In this document: positions 20,941 to 36,600 of the stretch, piece after piece | Layout of the letters: each line of letters begins with the position of its first letter | Numbering within the stretch: position 1 is the stretch's first letter | Notes under the pieces: model-generated | The model's input: only the letters and a program-made list of their open reading frames with translations | What the model was told of the DNA's origin: nothing | The model's database searches: none | Program-made: the position numbers and the translations under genes | NCBI RefSeq assembly: GCF_014356525.2 | Contig: NC_052518.1 | Coordinates: 6,801,162 to 6,865,161 of the forward strand | Origin: Nilaparvata lugens | Taxonomy: Eukaryota; Arthropoda; Insecta; Hemiptera; Delphacidae | Direction of reading: 5' to 3' | DNA length: 64,000 nt

Positions 20941-23030
20941 CGAAAATCAACTCCTCCCAAAATTGATGCTGATATTTAAATATCCACTTCGCTGAAGTAG
21001 GTAGGAACTATGCTGAAAAATTGAAAAGCGAAAATCCCATCTCATCTGCGGGAAATAAGTTTAGGGATTCATCTATAAGAGATCATGTCTCTTTTTTCCT
21101 AACACCTACCTCTGAAATTGAAATATCTACTGTGTTAAGTTCTCTAAATGATAACTCTGCTCCGGGAATTGATAGAATAAGCAATAAATGTTTGAAAATT
21201 ATCCGGCCTCACATTGTAAAACCCTTATCAGAAATAATTAACCGTTGTTTTTTGGAAGGCTGCTTTCCTGATAGCTGAAGTTGGCAAATATTATACCGCT
21301 ACATAAGTCTGGTGATCTTAAAGACCCAACAAACTACCGTCCAATCAGTCTGCTGAGTGGTATCGCTAAACTAATTGAAAAATTGATCAAGTCCCGGCTA
21401 GTTAGTTACCTACTTAAACATAATGTCATTCATAAAAACCAATATGGATTTCAGGTGAACAAAAGTACAATTGATTCTATAACCCTCTTAACCCAAACAA
21501 TTTCAAATAACTTCACTGAAAATAAAAAAACAATAGCTACCTTCCTGGACCTAGCCAAAGCTTTTGATACAATCCCACATTCCAAATTACTAAAAAAGAA
21601 AAGATTGGCATACGCGGTATACCCCTCAAATTATTTGGCAGTTATTTAACAAATAGATACCAAATCCTTACTATAGGAAATAAAACTAGTTTTAAGCAGT
21701 TGAATGATTACGGTCTTCCTCAAGGAACTGTTTTATCTCCGATTCTCTTTCTTCTATATATTAATGATTTAGTCAAACTTGAATTGAAAAACTGTGTGAC
21801 ACTCGCTTTTGCGGATGATACCGCTTTAGTGTTTACCGGACCGTCTTGGGAGGAGGTGAAGAAAACTGCAGAGTCGGGATTGAAGACTGTTAAGACCTGG
21901 TTAGATGAGCACATTCTCACTCTTAATTCGAATAAAAGCGTCTTCATGACCTTCTCTCCCAATATGGTTGGCCAACCACTTGATCTAGACCACATTCATA
22001 TTCATGATTTAAACTGTACTCTTTCATTCTCGAACGATAGCTGTGGCTGCTCAAAATTGAAAAGAGAAAATTATTTTAAATATCTCGGCGTCATAGTTGA
22101 TCAGCATTTGCGATGGGATATTCACATAGATAAGCTTTGTAATAAACTAAATAAGCTTTGCACTGGATAAACAAATTTTATAATATCAGCAGATTGGGTA
22201 ACATAGCCGTTTCAAAACTAGTTTATTTTGCCTACATTCAATCTCATCTTCAGTATGGTATAAAAATTTGGGTTGCATCTTATTCGAATCACTTCAATAA
22301 GATATTCACCATCCAAAAAGCATTATTAAAGGCAATTTTGGGCAAACCTAAACGATTTCCAAGTGACAGTATTTTTATTGAATTGAATGTATTGACGGTT
22401 GAGCAGCTGTATATAAAGAATTTGATTATTTACATTAGTAAACATAGAGAACTTTTCAACCTCCGTATATCGCCTTACAATCTCCGTCCCTCAACCATTA
22501 CCTTTGAACCACACAATGCAGTTCTATCCATTTGAAGAAGACAGTTTGATTATATTGTTCATAAGCTTATAAATGTGATACCTACTTTTTATAACAGATA
22601 ATTTGAATGGAAGACTTCTGAAAGAGATAGATTTATGGATTGCTTCTTCACATCCTAGGATAAGTGATTTCTTGTAATATTGTAACAAGGATAAGTTCAC
22701 AATCATTCAAGAATGTCTGCTTTTTTATTTTATTATCTCGTATTTTCTTACTTTTCTTTACTTTCCTTCTTTGTATTTTTTCAAATTTAGATGTTACAGT
22801 AATAGGAATCCACCAATTTTATTTATCTTAGAAATAATTTTGTTTTAGTAATAACATTCGGCCCCAGCGCTCAGGTTTTTAACCTTTTCAGGGACTTTCC
22901 GTATTTAATAATAATACTATTTTACTTTTACTTATATTGTTAATTGTCAATTGTATTTATGTAATTATACAATCATGTATGCATTGTATGAAGGAAAAAT
23001 AAACTATTGATTGATAAAAAAAAATCATTT
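20941..23030 (+). mobile_element. Jockey-group LINE inserted in older LINE relic
   Basis: 5'-truncated, entering within the endonuclease/RT linker and ending with an A-rich tail (ATTGATTGATAAAAAAAAAT near 23020). About 33 bp of the host relic (TGTATTCTATTCCATTCATA and neighbours) occur on both sides, at 20907-20940 and 23086-23119. That is either an unusually long target-site duplication or duplicated host sequence. Confidence 0.75.
21021..22535 (+). pseudogene. Jockey-group LINE reverse transcriptase
   Basis: RT motifs run in order through four overlapping frames: APGIDRISN, then IIPLHKSGD and YRPISLLSGIAKLIEKLI, QYGFQVNKST, motif A ATFLDLAKAFDTI, motif B LPQGTVLSPILFLLYIN, motif C AFADDTAL, the LGV thumb start, and a C-terminal KLVYFAYIQSHLQYGIKIW block. 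Breaks fall near 21276 (one base missing), 21598 and 22160. No RNase H domain is seen, as in Jockey/CR1-type elements. Confidence 0.85.
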
Positions 23031-23085
23031 CTCATTCATATTTGATTATATTCGTATTCATTCATATTTGTGTTTGTTCATTTCT

Positions 23086-23200
23086 CCTTCTTGTATTCTA
23101 TTCCATTCATATTTGTATTCTCTCTCTGTCATCGTCCCTGTCTCAGCACCATACATGATGGGTACATAGCTATAATACATCTTATACAGCAACGCCAATG
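23086..23200 (-). pseudogene. Displaced upstream part of the LINE relic at 20545
   Basis: Minus-strand reading gives a LYKMYY.YVPIMYGAETGTMTE block followed by YEWNRIQ. The latter overlaps what is repeated at 20907-20940. It is the RT thumb/C-terminal junction of the same RTE-like relic. Confidence 0.55.
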
Positions 23201-23502
23201 TTAATCAAATATACGGCCATTATAAAGCATATGATAAAAAGAGATTAAAAGATAAAGAACAAAAGCCCATTCATATTATTTATGTCATGAATCAAGAACA
23301 ATGTTGAAAGGATCAAGCCCAAAGCTTCATATTGAAATTGTTAAATCATGAAACACTCCATTTATTGATTGATAAATAAAATTTGATTAGCAAATATTAG
23401 AAATATCAAAATAGCAGTCTCGAATATGATTCACAGATAAATTAGGCCTAATTCAATAAGGGTGTAACAAAATCATAAACTTGTAAAAACACTTAATAAA
23501 AA
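23201..23502. other. No recognisable feature
   Basis: AT-rich sequence with no supported gene. Confidence 0.5.
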
Positions 23503-25639
<2,137 letters not shown>

Positions 25640-27527
25640 CACTTCCAAACTAGATAACAATAATCATTAATTTAAAGTTTCAGGATTATATGAGAACTAA
25701 CCCACAGATCTATGTCATTCAAGAGCTTTCTTAATATTATTTTATATTACTTTTTGAATAACTTCATAACATATTGATTTTTCGAACGATTGTTACAATA
25801 ATCCCAACCTTACAAACTCAAACCAAACTCTTTTAATCCTAAGCTGGAACTCTAACCTGACCTATCCTTTCGAACCCCAAAAAAAATTATCAAATCTTAC
25901 CTGATACCCTATACATTTTCTGTATGGCTCCAATATTAATTTAAGTGTGTAAATACTATTAAAGTATCATTTTCAATCCTTATAACACTCTAACAATGCC
26001 ATTTCAAATCTAACCTTCTAGTATTACTCCAGCATTTACTTTATCCAACAAAAACACAAGGTTACTGTGTTTTTATTCCATCATAATTCTTCATTGGTTG
26101 CCAAATTCCAAACCTTCCTAAAAAACCCAACCGTTTTCAAACTTAATTAACCTTTCCAGTAATACCGAAGTATCAATTCCAGTTATAGAAATACTAGTAA
26201 CTAGACCAATGTTGTAATCTGAAAAAATCATTCGAAACAGTAAGGTTTTAAATAAGTTACAAGTAGCAAATAATTATTTTAAATAATTCAAATTACACCC
26301 ACGTAAGGCCAAGGACGTACCCACCCACCTGAATATCCCAAACAATATTTTATTACTGTGAATCATATTAAAGCATTGAATATCGTGAAGAATCCTATCT
26401 TGTTGACAAAATATCAACACAGATAACACAATAATATTTAGAATACATAGCACAAGAATATATACTTATGATATCTTTTCTCTATAATATCATGTGTCAT
26501 GTACTGTCAGATATCAAGTGCTGAATATCGTGAAGAATAAATCATGTCTTTAATATTACAGGATATTGTCACCTGGTCATATGGAACATATATGTGGATC
26601 ACATATTTATCTCATATTGATCAGAATTTTAGAGTGTTTTAATTAAAAGTTCAATGAACAGTGTTTTTGTCTTTGAACAATCTTTGTCATCGACAGAAAG
26701 ATTGTTTATTTCATTTGTTGTCAATATTAACGTAGCTTCTCTTTTGTTTCTAATAACAAACGTGCCGCTTGTGCGACAGATAAAAATATGTACTTGAAAT
26801 GGCTTTCATGTTTGGCATTGACTGAGTTTATATTAATAACCAAATTTAGCTTTTGGGGCAGAGCTCGTTCGTTAGGACTGACAGTAAAGTCCGGCTGTTC
26901 TGGTGAAAAGGATAGATTTTGCTCTTGTTTTATAATACAGTTTTCCTGTCGCAGTTCGGGCAGTTTAAAGAGAATTGTTTTATTGAATAAGACGGGATCT
27001 GAACCCATTTCACTAGATCAGTTATTTTGATTTTTAACTAATAATTAACGTCGCGTTTCAACCAGTGAATGCCAAAGGGGGAAGCCATCTTCAAAAGGTA
27101 GGTGTTATCCTTTTTGAGTTTTTCTTTGCTAATTAACCACAAAGATTGTAAATTTAGCAGCAGCGAGTAGCTTTCCCCATTAATTTCAAATCAATAATGT
27201 TTTTTATAATAAAATTAATCTTGTTTTGTTCAAATGTAAAATATGTTAAAGACTCATTAAAGTTCTAGTTATTCTGTTCTCTTTTGTTATCATAGTTCTT
27301 TCCCTTCTTACATAATTGGTGAAAGCACATTTCCTTACAATATTAAAAAAGAAATTGTTCATTTTCATTTTCTAGAGGATATTGGGAAACTGAATAAATG
27401 AAAAATCCAATTTTCCATATTTTACTGTCATTACCTTAGACAATGTCATTTTGCACAATTTTACCATATTTCAATGTCGTTACCTACCTTAGACAAGGTA
27501 ATTTTGCCACATTTTATTGTAATTGTC
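25640..27527. other. Intergenic region 3' of the anoctamin gene
   Basis: Non-coding AT-rich sequence. The first 120 bases downstream of the stop hold two to three decayed repeats of a TTAGACAA-containing ~55-bp unit (27425-27540). On the minus strand, AATAAA-type signals occur at 27513-27518 and 26705-26710. Either could end the transcript, and the second would give a 3' UTR of about 0.8 kb. A 93-codon minus-strand ORF at 26727-27008 resembles nothing I know and is left unassigned. Confidence 0.45.
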
Positions 27528-27643
27528 CTAGACAATCTCATTTCTTTTCACAGAAATTTCTTGCAATTCAATATCTTCTTTGCTCTGGACATCACTTTGA
27601 TGTCTATGCCTCAGCGATGAAGAATCGTCAGACAAATTTGAAT
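27528..27643 (-). CDS. Anoctamin exon J (C-terminal tail, stop)
   Basis: Thirty-eight codons including TAG. A Ser/Asp-rich, low-conservation tail ([17 protein letters not shown]...) ends in RNEIV. Acceptor GTTTTCCAG. The phase fits exon I exactly, which is the main support because the sequence itself is not diagnostic. Confidence 0.85.
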
Positions 27644-30600
27644 CTGGAAAACAAAAAAAATGGATATCATGAAGGATGGTTACGTGATTGAATAAGCAAA
27701 ACATGCACACCTAATTTCAAAGTTCAGTGAGTTTGGATTGATACATCGGATGTAACAAATACTACATTTGGGACTCTTATTTGAAATACTAAAATAATGT
27801 ATTGATGTGCCGTATTCACAAATAATATTTTAATATATTTTTAAATAACCAGAAACTTACTTTAAGCAGCAAATTTCCATTGTATAATCGACTCTTAATT
27901 TATTGTGCAGTGATTGTTAATTTATTCACTGATGATCATGTTTCAGTTAACTCTTCGAATATAAAGAAAAATGAGTACAAGAAAACTTAGTAGGTTAAAA
28001 TATGATTAAATAAAGTCAATGATACTGGATCATTTGAAATAAAGGCAATTTACTTGATTGAAACTTCCTTTGAATCAGAAGGAGGGATGATGAAATTCAA
28101 CAAGACTAGTTTGAAATCAGCACGGCTTTGACAATTGGATGTTTCTTAATACTCCAACAACTGACTTCTTTCTCTTCAAAGTCGTTGCATAATGTTGTGA
28201 AAAGCTTACTTTTCGATACAGTTTTGAAAATCCATTCCGACAGCTGTTATTAGATTGATTGTGATGTAATGTTTACATTATAACATGGTCGCAGATAAAG
28301 AAATATTATTATGCTCTGCAAACGTTGACATCAAGGATATAAGTTCCACATAATTTATAAAAAAACTAGGAACACATACCTTGCCTGTTACTACACCCAG
28401 CTCGTTTGCTAGCTATTTTCGCTTCTTGTTTGATAATTAGCTCGTTGGTTAGTAAAGCCTCATGCTTTATTTGGTCCCCTAGCCTTGCGGGTACATCTGG
28501 TATTAACCACTGAACAGCCAACATTACCAGTGATACAATATTCTGAAAAAAACACAGATTGCAATATTATTCTACTTATTGACACAAGAGGTACACTAAG
28601 CTCTGATTGATAAATATAATAAAGAGCATCAGTAGATCATGAATTTGGGTAGTACACTCTCACCACTGGATAACTGTGTAATACCATACAGAAAACATAG
28701 CATAAGACGATATCTCATGATATAGGTCGTTTATGTCGCAAATTTCAAGCCGATTTTTGTTATCTCATGCCGATTAAACTGTCTATTATTTCTGTTGAGG
28801 CCGAGTGAGAGTGTAAGAACGGCACAGTTTGAGAGACTACCAGCTTCACAGAAAATAACTACTTGAGCTATCGGCTTGAGTTGATAGTGAAATGTCGAAC
28901 ATGAACACCCTATATCATGGGATATCTTCTTATGCTATCTTTTCTTTATGGTTTTAATAAATTTGTACCAAATATTTCTTTATAATTCCAACTAATTTGG
29001 TTGTAATATAACCAATAAATGTATAATTTATATAATATAAAGGTTGTAATATGTAGAAAAAAGAGTTTGTTACTGAAGATGCATATTGAAATATTCAAAT
29101 TATAGAATCATAGTTGAGAATTTTTCCCTTTATGGTTTTCTTCTATTCAATTCATTGGACGGCTGTAGTTGTCAATAAAATCCAACTCATTTCCTTTCTC
29201 AAGTCCGCCAATCGCCGTAAACGACCAACTCTGATAGAATGTTTTTCTTTACAACTTGTACTATTTACGTCCCTCATCGACCGTCCGTCTACGCTCAACT
29301 TCCTATATCAATACTAAAAGGCCGACCACTAACGATAGGACAAGTATGTCGAACATGTGTGAACGGACAAGTCTTCGAACGAAAAAGACATTCACTAAGA
29401 ACGATAAGGACAGCTCAGAAGGTGTATCATGGATATTTTTAGCCCTAATACGCTACAGCATCTTCTTTTGGGGGAATAGTAAAAATAATTTATATAAAAT
29501 ATTTAAGATGCAAAAGAAAGCTGTTCGTGTTTTGGAGGGCTTGCGGCCATCCAATTCATGTAGGCCCATTTTTAGAAAATACAGGTTTCTCACGGTCCCA
29601 GCATTGCACTTCCTTGAGACTGTAAATTTTGTCTTCAGAAATTCAGAGAGATTTGAAGGAAATGTAGTTTGCCATGGCTATAGCACAAGAGCAAAGAGTT
29701 CAGCTGTATATCAGTACCCCGCTCACAGACTGACACTTTTGGAAAAAGGACCATATTATTCGGGACTGAAGCTCTTCAATTGTCTACCTGAAATAATACG
29801 GTTATGTGGTAGTCATAGGCTTTTCTTGTCTTCAATTACTAATGTACTTGTGGAAGCGTGTCCCTATACAAAGGAGGAATGTTGTGGTGCCTTCATACTT
29901 TGAGTTGATACAGATGCATACACTTTGCATAGAAAAATGTTCATGACACATGTTACATGCCACTTGAGCTCTGCTCAGATTTGTGGCTTCACGTAACAAA
30001 TGACAAAAATAATAATAATAATATGGAATACAGCGGTGGGGCTGTACCAGCAAGAGTAATGTGGATGTGATTCAAAGGTTCCAGAACAAAGTTTTGAAGA
30101 GCATTGTTGTTGCTCCAAGATTCATCCGGAATGCCGACATCCACAGAGATCTGGAGGTGGAGTTCGTCTCATCAGAAATTGGACGATTTTCACGCAAGCA
30201 TGCAGACAGGATCCAACGGCATTGAGGGTGTTCAAAGGCTAAAAATAAACTTTCTACTCGTGATATTTTTCAAAGTTTTTCGATTTGTATATCATTAAGC
30301 TATCAAAATGAAAAGTTTTCTCAGGAAAACATTTATTTCCGATCATTACTTTTTGAGATATGAGCGTCTAAAGTTTAAATTTTTGGGACAGAACATTTCA
30401 AATTCGGTAAGAGATTAATCCATGCGATTTAGAGGATAGATTCTTCATAGTATTGTTGAATTTTTGTTTTACTAGATCAACAATACCATGAAGAATCCAT
30501 CCTCTAGATCTCATGGGTTCATCTCTCACCGAATTTCAAAATGTTCTGTCACGTAAATTCAAACATCAGGCGCTCATATCTCAAAAATTAATGATCGGAA

Positions 30601-33600
30601 AAAATTTGTTATCCTGACAAGACTTTCTCATTTTGGTAGCTTGATGATATACAAATCGAAAAACTTTGAAAAATATCACCAGTAGAAAGTTTATTTTTAG
30701 CCTTTGCATAGCTTTAAAATGAAGAAGTCGCTCAGCTACTTGACAACACACATATTCTGCGCAGATTGAAGAAGACCGAGCCCTTAGAATTGTGGAATGA
30801 AAGTGTCAGACGCAGAGCAGGGTTTATAGTGTGAATGTGTTTCTATAATAGATGATAATTTTGTTTACCTATATATTTACTTATTCGTTAATAATATTTG
30901 TAAGCTAGTTGCTAGAAGTAGTAGTCCCGGTGAGAACTACCTATCTTATTAATATTGATTTAACCCATTATTATATTACAAAAATTGTTCATTGATTTTT
31001 TTTAGACTAGATTGCAATGTATAAAACAGGCTTTATGATACTCGACCAGATACAGAAATAACTTGAGAGAGGATGCGCACCGGAGTAGTATGTATGAACG
31101 AGGTATACGCAGCTCAGATATTCGAATGTACAACCTGTCACTATCCCACTTAAAAAAAATATCAGGGAGAAATTTCAGAATTCAATTGAGAATGGATCTG
31201 CTGTCTATTGGTGCATATTTAGTGGAGGAGTTCAATGAGCATTAAAAACCTCAAGTAAGAGGTTTAAGAGGATTGTTAAGGATTACATGCCATTTATTGG
31301 TAATTGTGTAAACTACTTCAATTATGAAACGCAAGTCATCCCCTCTCCTTTCATTTTTCTTGACCTTGGTTTTGTGCGAGGAGGCAGTTTCCGCTCTGAC
31401 GTCTTCATGTCAACACATCGTTCGTGTCATCTCGCCAATAATTGGCTATTACGTGACGTTCTCACTTCAACTTCCCGTAAGTTTTCTCACCTATGATTTA
31501 CAGTAATTGCTCAATAGTTAATAAACTCGGTCCTCCGTAATTCTCATAGTGCTATCTTTCACAAGGATAGCACACATTTTATTGTTGTATGAACTTGACA
31601 AATCCATATACCCCTTTAGTAGAAGGTCAGTGGATGAGATGAAATAAATATATAGAAAACGAAAAACAGCTGTTTGAAAGCAGCTTCTAACATGAAAAAA
31701 ATAATTACAATAAATAAACCACTGTTAAATTACACATTATTATGATCCAAAAATAAGGTAACCTCAAATAGAGCAGCGAAGAGAGAAAATCCAATTACAA
31801 TAAATAAACCACTGTTAAATTACACATAATTATGATCCAAAAATAAGGTAACCTCAAATAGAGCAGCGAGGAGAAAAAATCAAATTACAATAAATAAACC
31901 ACTGTTAAATTACACATTATTATGATCCAAAAATAAGGTAACCTCAAATAGAGCAGCGAGGAGAAAAAATCAAAGATACAAAGACCTAACCTCAAAAAAA
32001 TTTGGATCGAAGCCTTTCACCGATAACTCAACTTGTCCGTCGAGCATGTTTGTTCACACATGTTCGACACACTTGTCCTGTCGTTAGTGGCCACCCTAAG
32101 AAAACGGACGCCCGTATGAAATTCGCTCCAAAGCAGGCGCTTAAACTAAGTCTTTAAACAATCTGGAAAATGGGAAACGAGGATATTCTCACCTGAAATA
32201 CAACTACAAATATAAGTCTAGCTGCCAAAATCTTCCAGTAGATGAGAGGCCTCTTATAGTTTTTGGATGGCGGTTCTCTGTATTCAGCATACCGACAGTG
32301 GTCGATATCTTTGTAGGTCGAATTAAGCGGAGGAGTGAAGTCTCGAATGTCAAAGTAGGCCAAAGAATGGTTCAAGAATCCTCTGTCTGAATGGTCCTCG
32401 CTTACTGACATTTGGTAGACCAATTTCGGTATGAAGTTCGATGAGAATGCTATTATGAAAGCCTGGAGAATAATAGAAACAAACAACATTAGTGCAAAGA
32501 TTTCATAAGTAAATGAATTACCAAATATATCGAATAATTGTATTAATAAAGGATGATTTTCTAGTCCTGTTACCAAGTTTCTAATGCAATTTATAAAACG
32601 GGAATTCAGTTGTAATTAAAAATGTATAGTTGTTATACACAGAAGGAATATAATATTTTTCCACTGACTAGCAGGTAACCCGTGCTCCGCAAGGGTTTGA
32701 TTTGTAACTTGACAAACTGAGAACTTAACCGACTGGAATCTTGAAGTTTGAAATAGGCCTATAACCATCCTCGGTGAATTAAGAATTTATAAGCAAAATT
32801 TCATGTTAATCGGTCCAGTAGCTCAGACGTGATGATGCGTCCGTCATACGTGAATTTTCTATAGTTCTTTCCTTAATAGATTTCTTAGTAATTAAAGATT
32901 ATTAAAGAATATGCTCAAAATGTCCACCTCTACACGCTTCGACTTCTTCCACCATAATATTCATGTTCCATGACAAAAGACATCCCGTTCATAAGACTAC
33001 CAGAACCCCCACAGAATAATTTTAATCTCAAAATGTATTAAGAGGTTGACCTACAACTCTAAAACTTTAAAACACATACGAACACATCTATCTGCAAATA
33101 CCTTTTATGTTACTACTGTACAGTATATACAGTCGAACCTCTGTGTAACGAAGTCGATTATCCCGAGAAAAAATTCGCTGCCGAGAGGTATTCGTTATTG
33201 AGAGGTTGTTCTGTCAAGAAAACTGCCAGGATCCTTTGGATCTTATAATATCGTATCACAGCGGTAAATAAATGAATATGGTACATAAAACATATCGCGA
33301 ACGTAAGTAGGGTACCTATTAGGCCAATATTAATGTACAAATTTGAAAATTCATGCTGTTGAAAAACATGTTTTTTAATATTTGTAGAATGTAATAAGTA
33401 AACTCACCAATTTATTTCCAGAAAGCTTGATTTGTACTATTAGTAGAACTTAATCGAAGTACATACTCTGAAGCAATATTTTTCAACTTTTTACACTACT
33501 ATTAGATGGAACGCAAAATACGGTTATTTTGTCAATAACTATAAATACTATAATAACTCAAATTTCCTTTATATTTTTTTTTGTTTTATATTTGAAAAAG

Positions 33601-36600
33601 TGAGTAATATCGGTTGAATTTTGCATTTGAATAAAACATCATGTTCGATAAACGACTCACATCTATTCAAACAGTCGGTCATGTCTGGTACACTATTTTT
33701 CAGTTTTAATCCTTGCCTGATAATTTTGAAAGCCTCTAGAACTTCTTGATCTGACGGATTCTTCTCCTCAGGTTCATTAAAGTCATCATCATCATCATCA
33801 TCATCATAGTCAGTTCAAAGAATTGTGAATGTGTGACAAAAGCAAGAATGGGAAAGTCCAGTCGTTCACCTGCCTGGTCTACAATAATGACAAGCTCTTT
33901 GAATTCAATTTCCGACATGTGTTTCACCCTCTATTGACTGTCTACCAACCTATCTTCTTCCTACCTGAATTACCATTATTTTTAGTCTATTGACCTTTCT
34001 GTTGAAACTAAAGAATTCCTTGAAAATGACAGTCTGCTTCCTATACACACTACACTTTGTATGCTGAAGTCAAGAGAAAACTTTGTTGTTGAGAGGTCCG
34101 AAATTCGTTAAATAGTGGTAAATAAGCAGCCAAAACTCAAAAATGTCATGGGACCAGGTAAAAATTCGTTGTGTAGAGGATTTCGTTAAGTAGAGGTTTG
34201 TTATAGAGAGGTTCGAGTGTATTATATTACACTAGTATATTATATTGTATCTATGGTCAATAAATTGATCATAATACAATAGTTGTTTTGATTTGATATC
34301 AAGTTATAATAAGTATGAAACAAGGAGGCATTATTTTAATTTATTAAAAGACACCTACTGTAAGGCTATTTCGGCTTGGCGGGATTATTCAGTAATGTAT
34401 TATTCGAGCAACAAATCCACTTATTGATGAAACACAGTTTTCATTTTTCATATCCACATGTATTAAATTTGTTGACAGGACTGCAGTTTCGCATTGAAAC
34501 CAGCACATCTTCAGCTGTACTGGAGATATGTAGGTTTGAACACGAAAATGCAGATTTAATAAATAATGTGGACGTGACAAAATTAAAACTGTACTTTTTC
34601 AACTATGGAGAAGTTTCAATTCAAAAATTAATTTATTTCGCAAAACATAATACATTATTGCAAAACATTGCAACTAGAGCTCAAAAATACAAAAAAAATA
34701 CTAATGAAAAACCACTTCGAAGTAAAAAATATTCTAACATTATTAGTTTTGCTTTAAAAGACAAAAACATATAAGCGAAGTTCCACAATATCAATTGCTA
34801 TTCAACAAATTCATTCATTTCAATTGAAATGAATTGAATGAATTCGTTTACTCGATAAATTAAATTCGTTCATGTGCTAAATTTTTGACTTGCAATATTT
34901 AAATCAATTATGAACTGAATTGTTGGGTGTGCTTAAATTTCTAGTTTCATTCAAAATTTAGACTTTTTGAATAATTACCAAGTTACTGTTCTACATTTCT
35001 TTATTTTAGACTCTAATAGTACCTATTTGATTCAAAATTTACATGTTTATCTGAGTATTGAAGAGTATTTTGAAAAGTGAAAGTGACATAACCAACATTT
35101 TGATTTGGACAGTATAGTATAAATTGGAAATGGAATAGTTTTGGGCATGAGCCTGTTGTGCCTTTCCTCATGTTAAGTATTTGTACACAATGTGATAGAT
35201 AAATAGGTGAATAAATAAATTGGAATATATACTTACATTAGATATAACAGCGAGCTTGCCAAGAACGTCGAGTATCCTGAACCATACACCAATATTGGGC
35301 GCTCGCTTAGGTACCGGCCGTCGGTAAAAGGTGAGAAACTTTTTCGCGTCCAATCGCATCTCGAAAATGTTGTTAAGCAAAGCAAACAGCGGAGCCAGTG
35401 GAAAAGCAGCCACAAATATGGTGATGAACCCGTACTGCATCACCACCTCCAAGTACTCGTAAAAGAGACCACGTGGTCCCCAGTCCAGCAATTTATAATC
35501 TTCGGTCCACTGGCGTGGAGCCATCGATTCCATCGCGTCTTCCGATTCGTTTTTCGTCTCCAATCCTGTGGAAATCATCAGTGTGGTCCACCATTTGTAG
35601 GCAAGTCTAAAATAGAACATAAATAAATAGATGGTTAGAATTCATAGATGTATTAATACATAGATTTTAATTTCAATTAATTTGTTGCTAATTTAGAATA
35701 TTCAAGACATATTACAAACTCTTTATAATATGACATATCATTAAAAAATTAAATAAATAAACATAATTTCAATTTAAATTTATTAAAACACACAAAACAA
35801 GACAAAACAAAATAACAAAGAATTACAAAACAAATACAATAAGATGTTACAAATATAAAAAAACCATGGGATTTGTGGTTGGGTGTGTTGGAAGAGAAAG
35901 TAAAAAAAGAGAGGAAGATACCTAGCCAACTATGGTTTCCCATGTAATAGGCAGGCAAAGAAGAGAAGAGAGAAGTGATGAGGAAAAAAGGGAAGGGAGA
36001 AATGGGGGGAAGGAAGAAAACAGAGGAATAGGTACGCAAAATAAAGGTAAGCAAGTCCACTGAAAAATGAAAAAAAAACTTTTTTTTTTATTTCTATTAA
36101 AACTAGTCACTAGGACTAACCATTAATTTTGTTCTGTTATTTCTTATCCTAAATGATTTGATTGCTAAAGTCTTCCAGTGAAGCCTACAGTTCCAATCTA
36201 TAATTTAACTACTTTAAATTATTTCACTACACTTTTATTCAATATACTTTTTTCACTCCACTAGCACTACACCAACTCGAAGGGCTTTGTTCTCTTCAAC
36301 CTCCTAGTGAGTTCAGTGTTGTCTAGTAGTTGGATGACTTTGGTATTGTCGTGTGTCGTGTTGATGAAGACGTGACTCATGATGGGCTGCCAATCGTCTT
36401 ATCTCACAGGTCACATAGGGGATGTGCAGATCTCGGTGCAAATCGCTGTTCCTTATGTACCAGGGCGCATTCACCATGTTCCGCAGTACTTTGTTTTGGA
36501 ATGTTTGAATCTGACTGATGTTAGAAGTTCTAGAGCAGCCCCAAAGCTGAATTCCATACGTCCAGACAGGTTTTAGAATTTGTTTGTAAATCAATAACTT

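Noticed and set aside
26727..27008. 93-codon minus-strand ORF below the anoctamin stop, considered as an alternative last exon or separate gene
   Set aside because: No family resemblance, no phase-consistent acceptor identified, and an equally long ORF lies on the other strand.
31704..31973. CRISPR-like array
   Set aside because: Units are contiguous 90-bp tandem copies with no spacers, in an intron of a eukaryotic gene.
34376..34774. 132-codon plus-strand ORF
   Set aside because: Asn/Lys/Phe-rich composition expected from AT-rich intron DNA; no domain or conserved motif.
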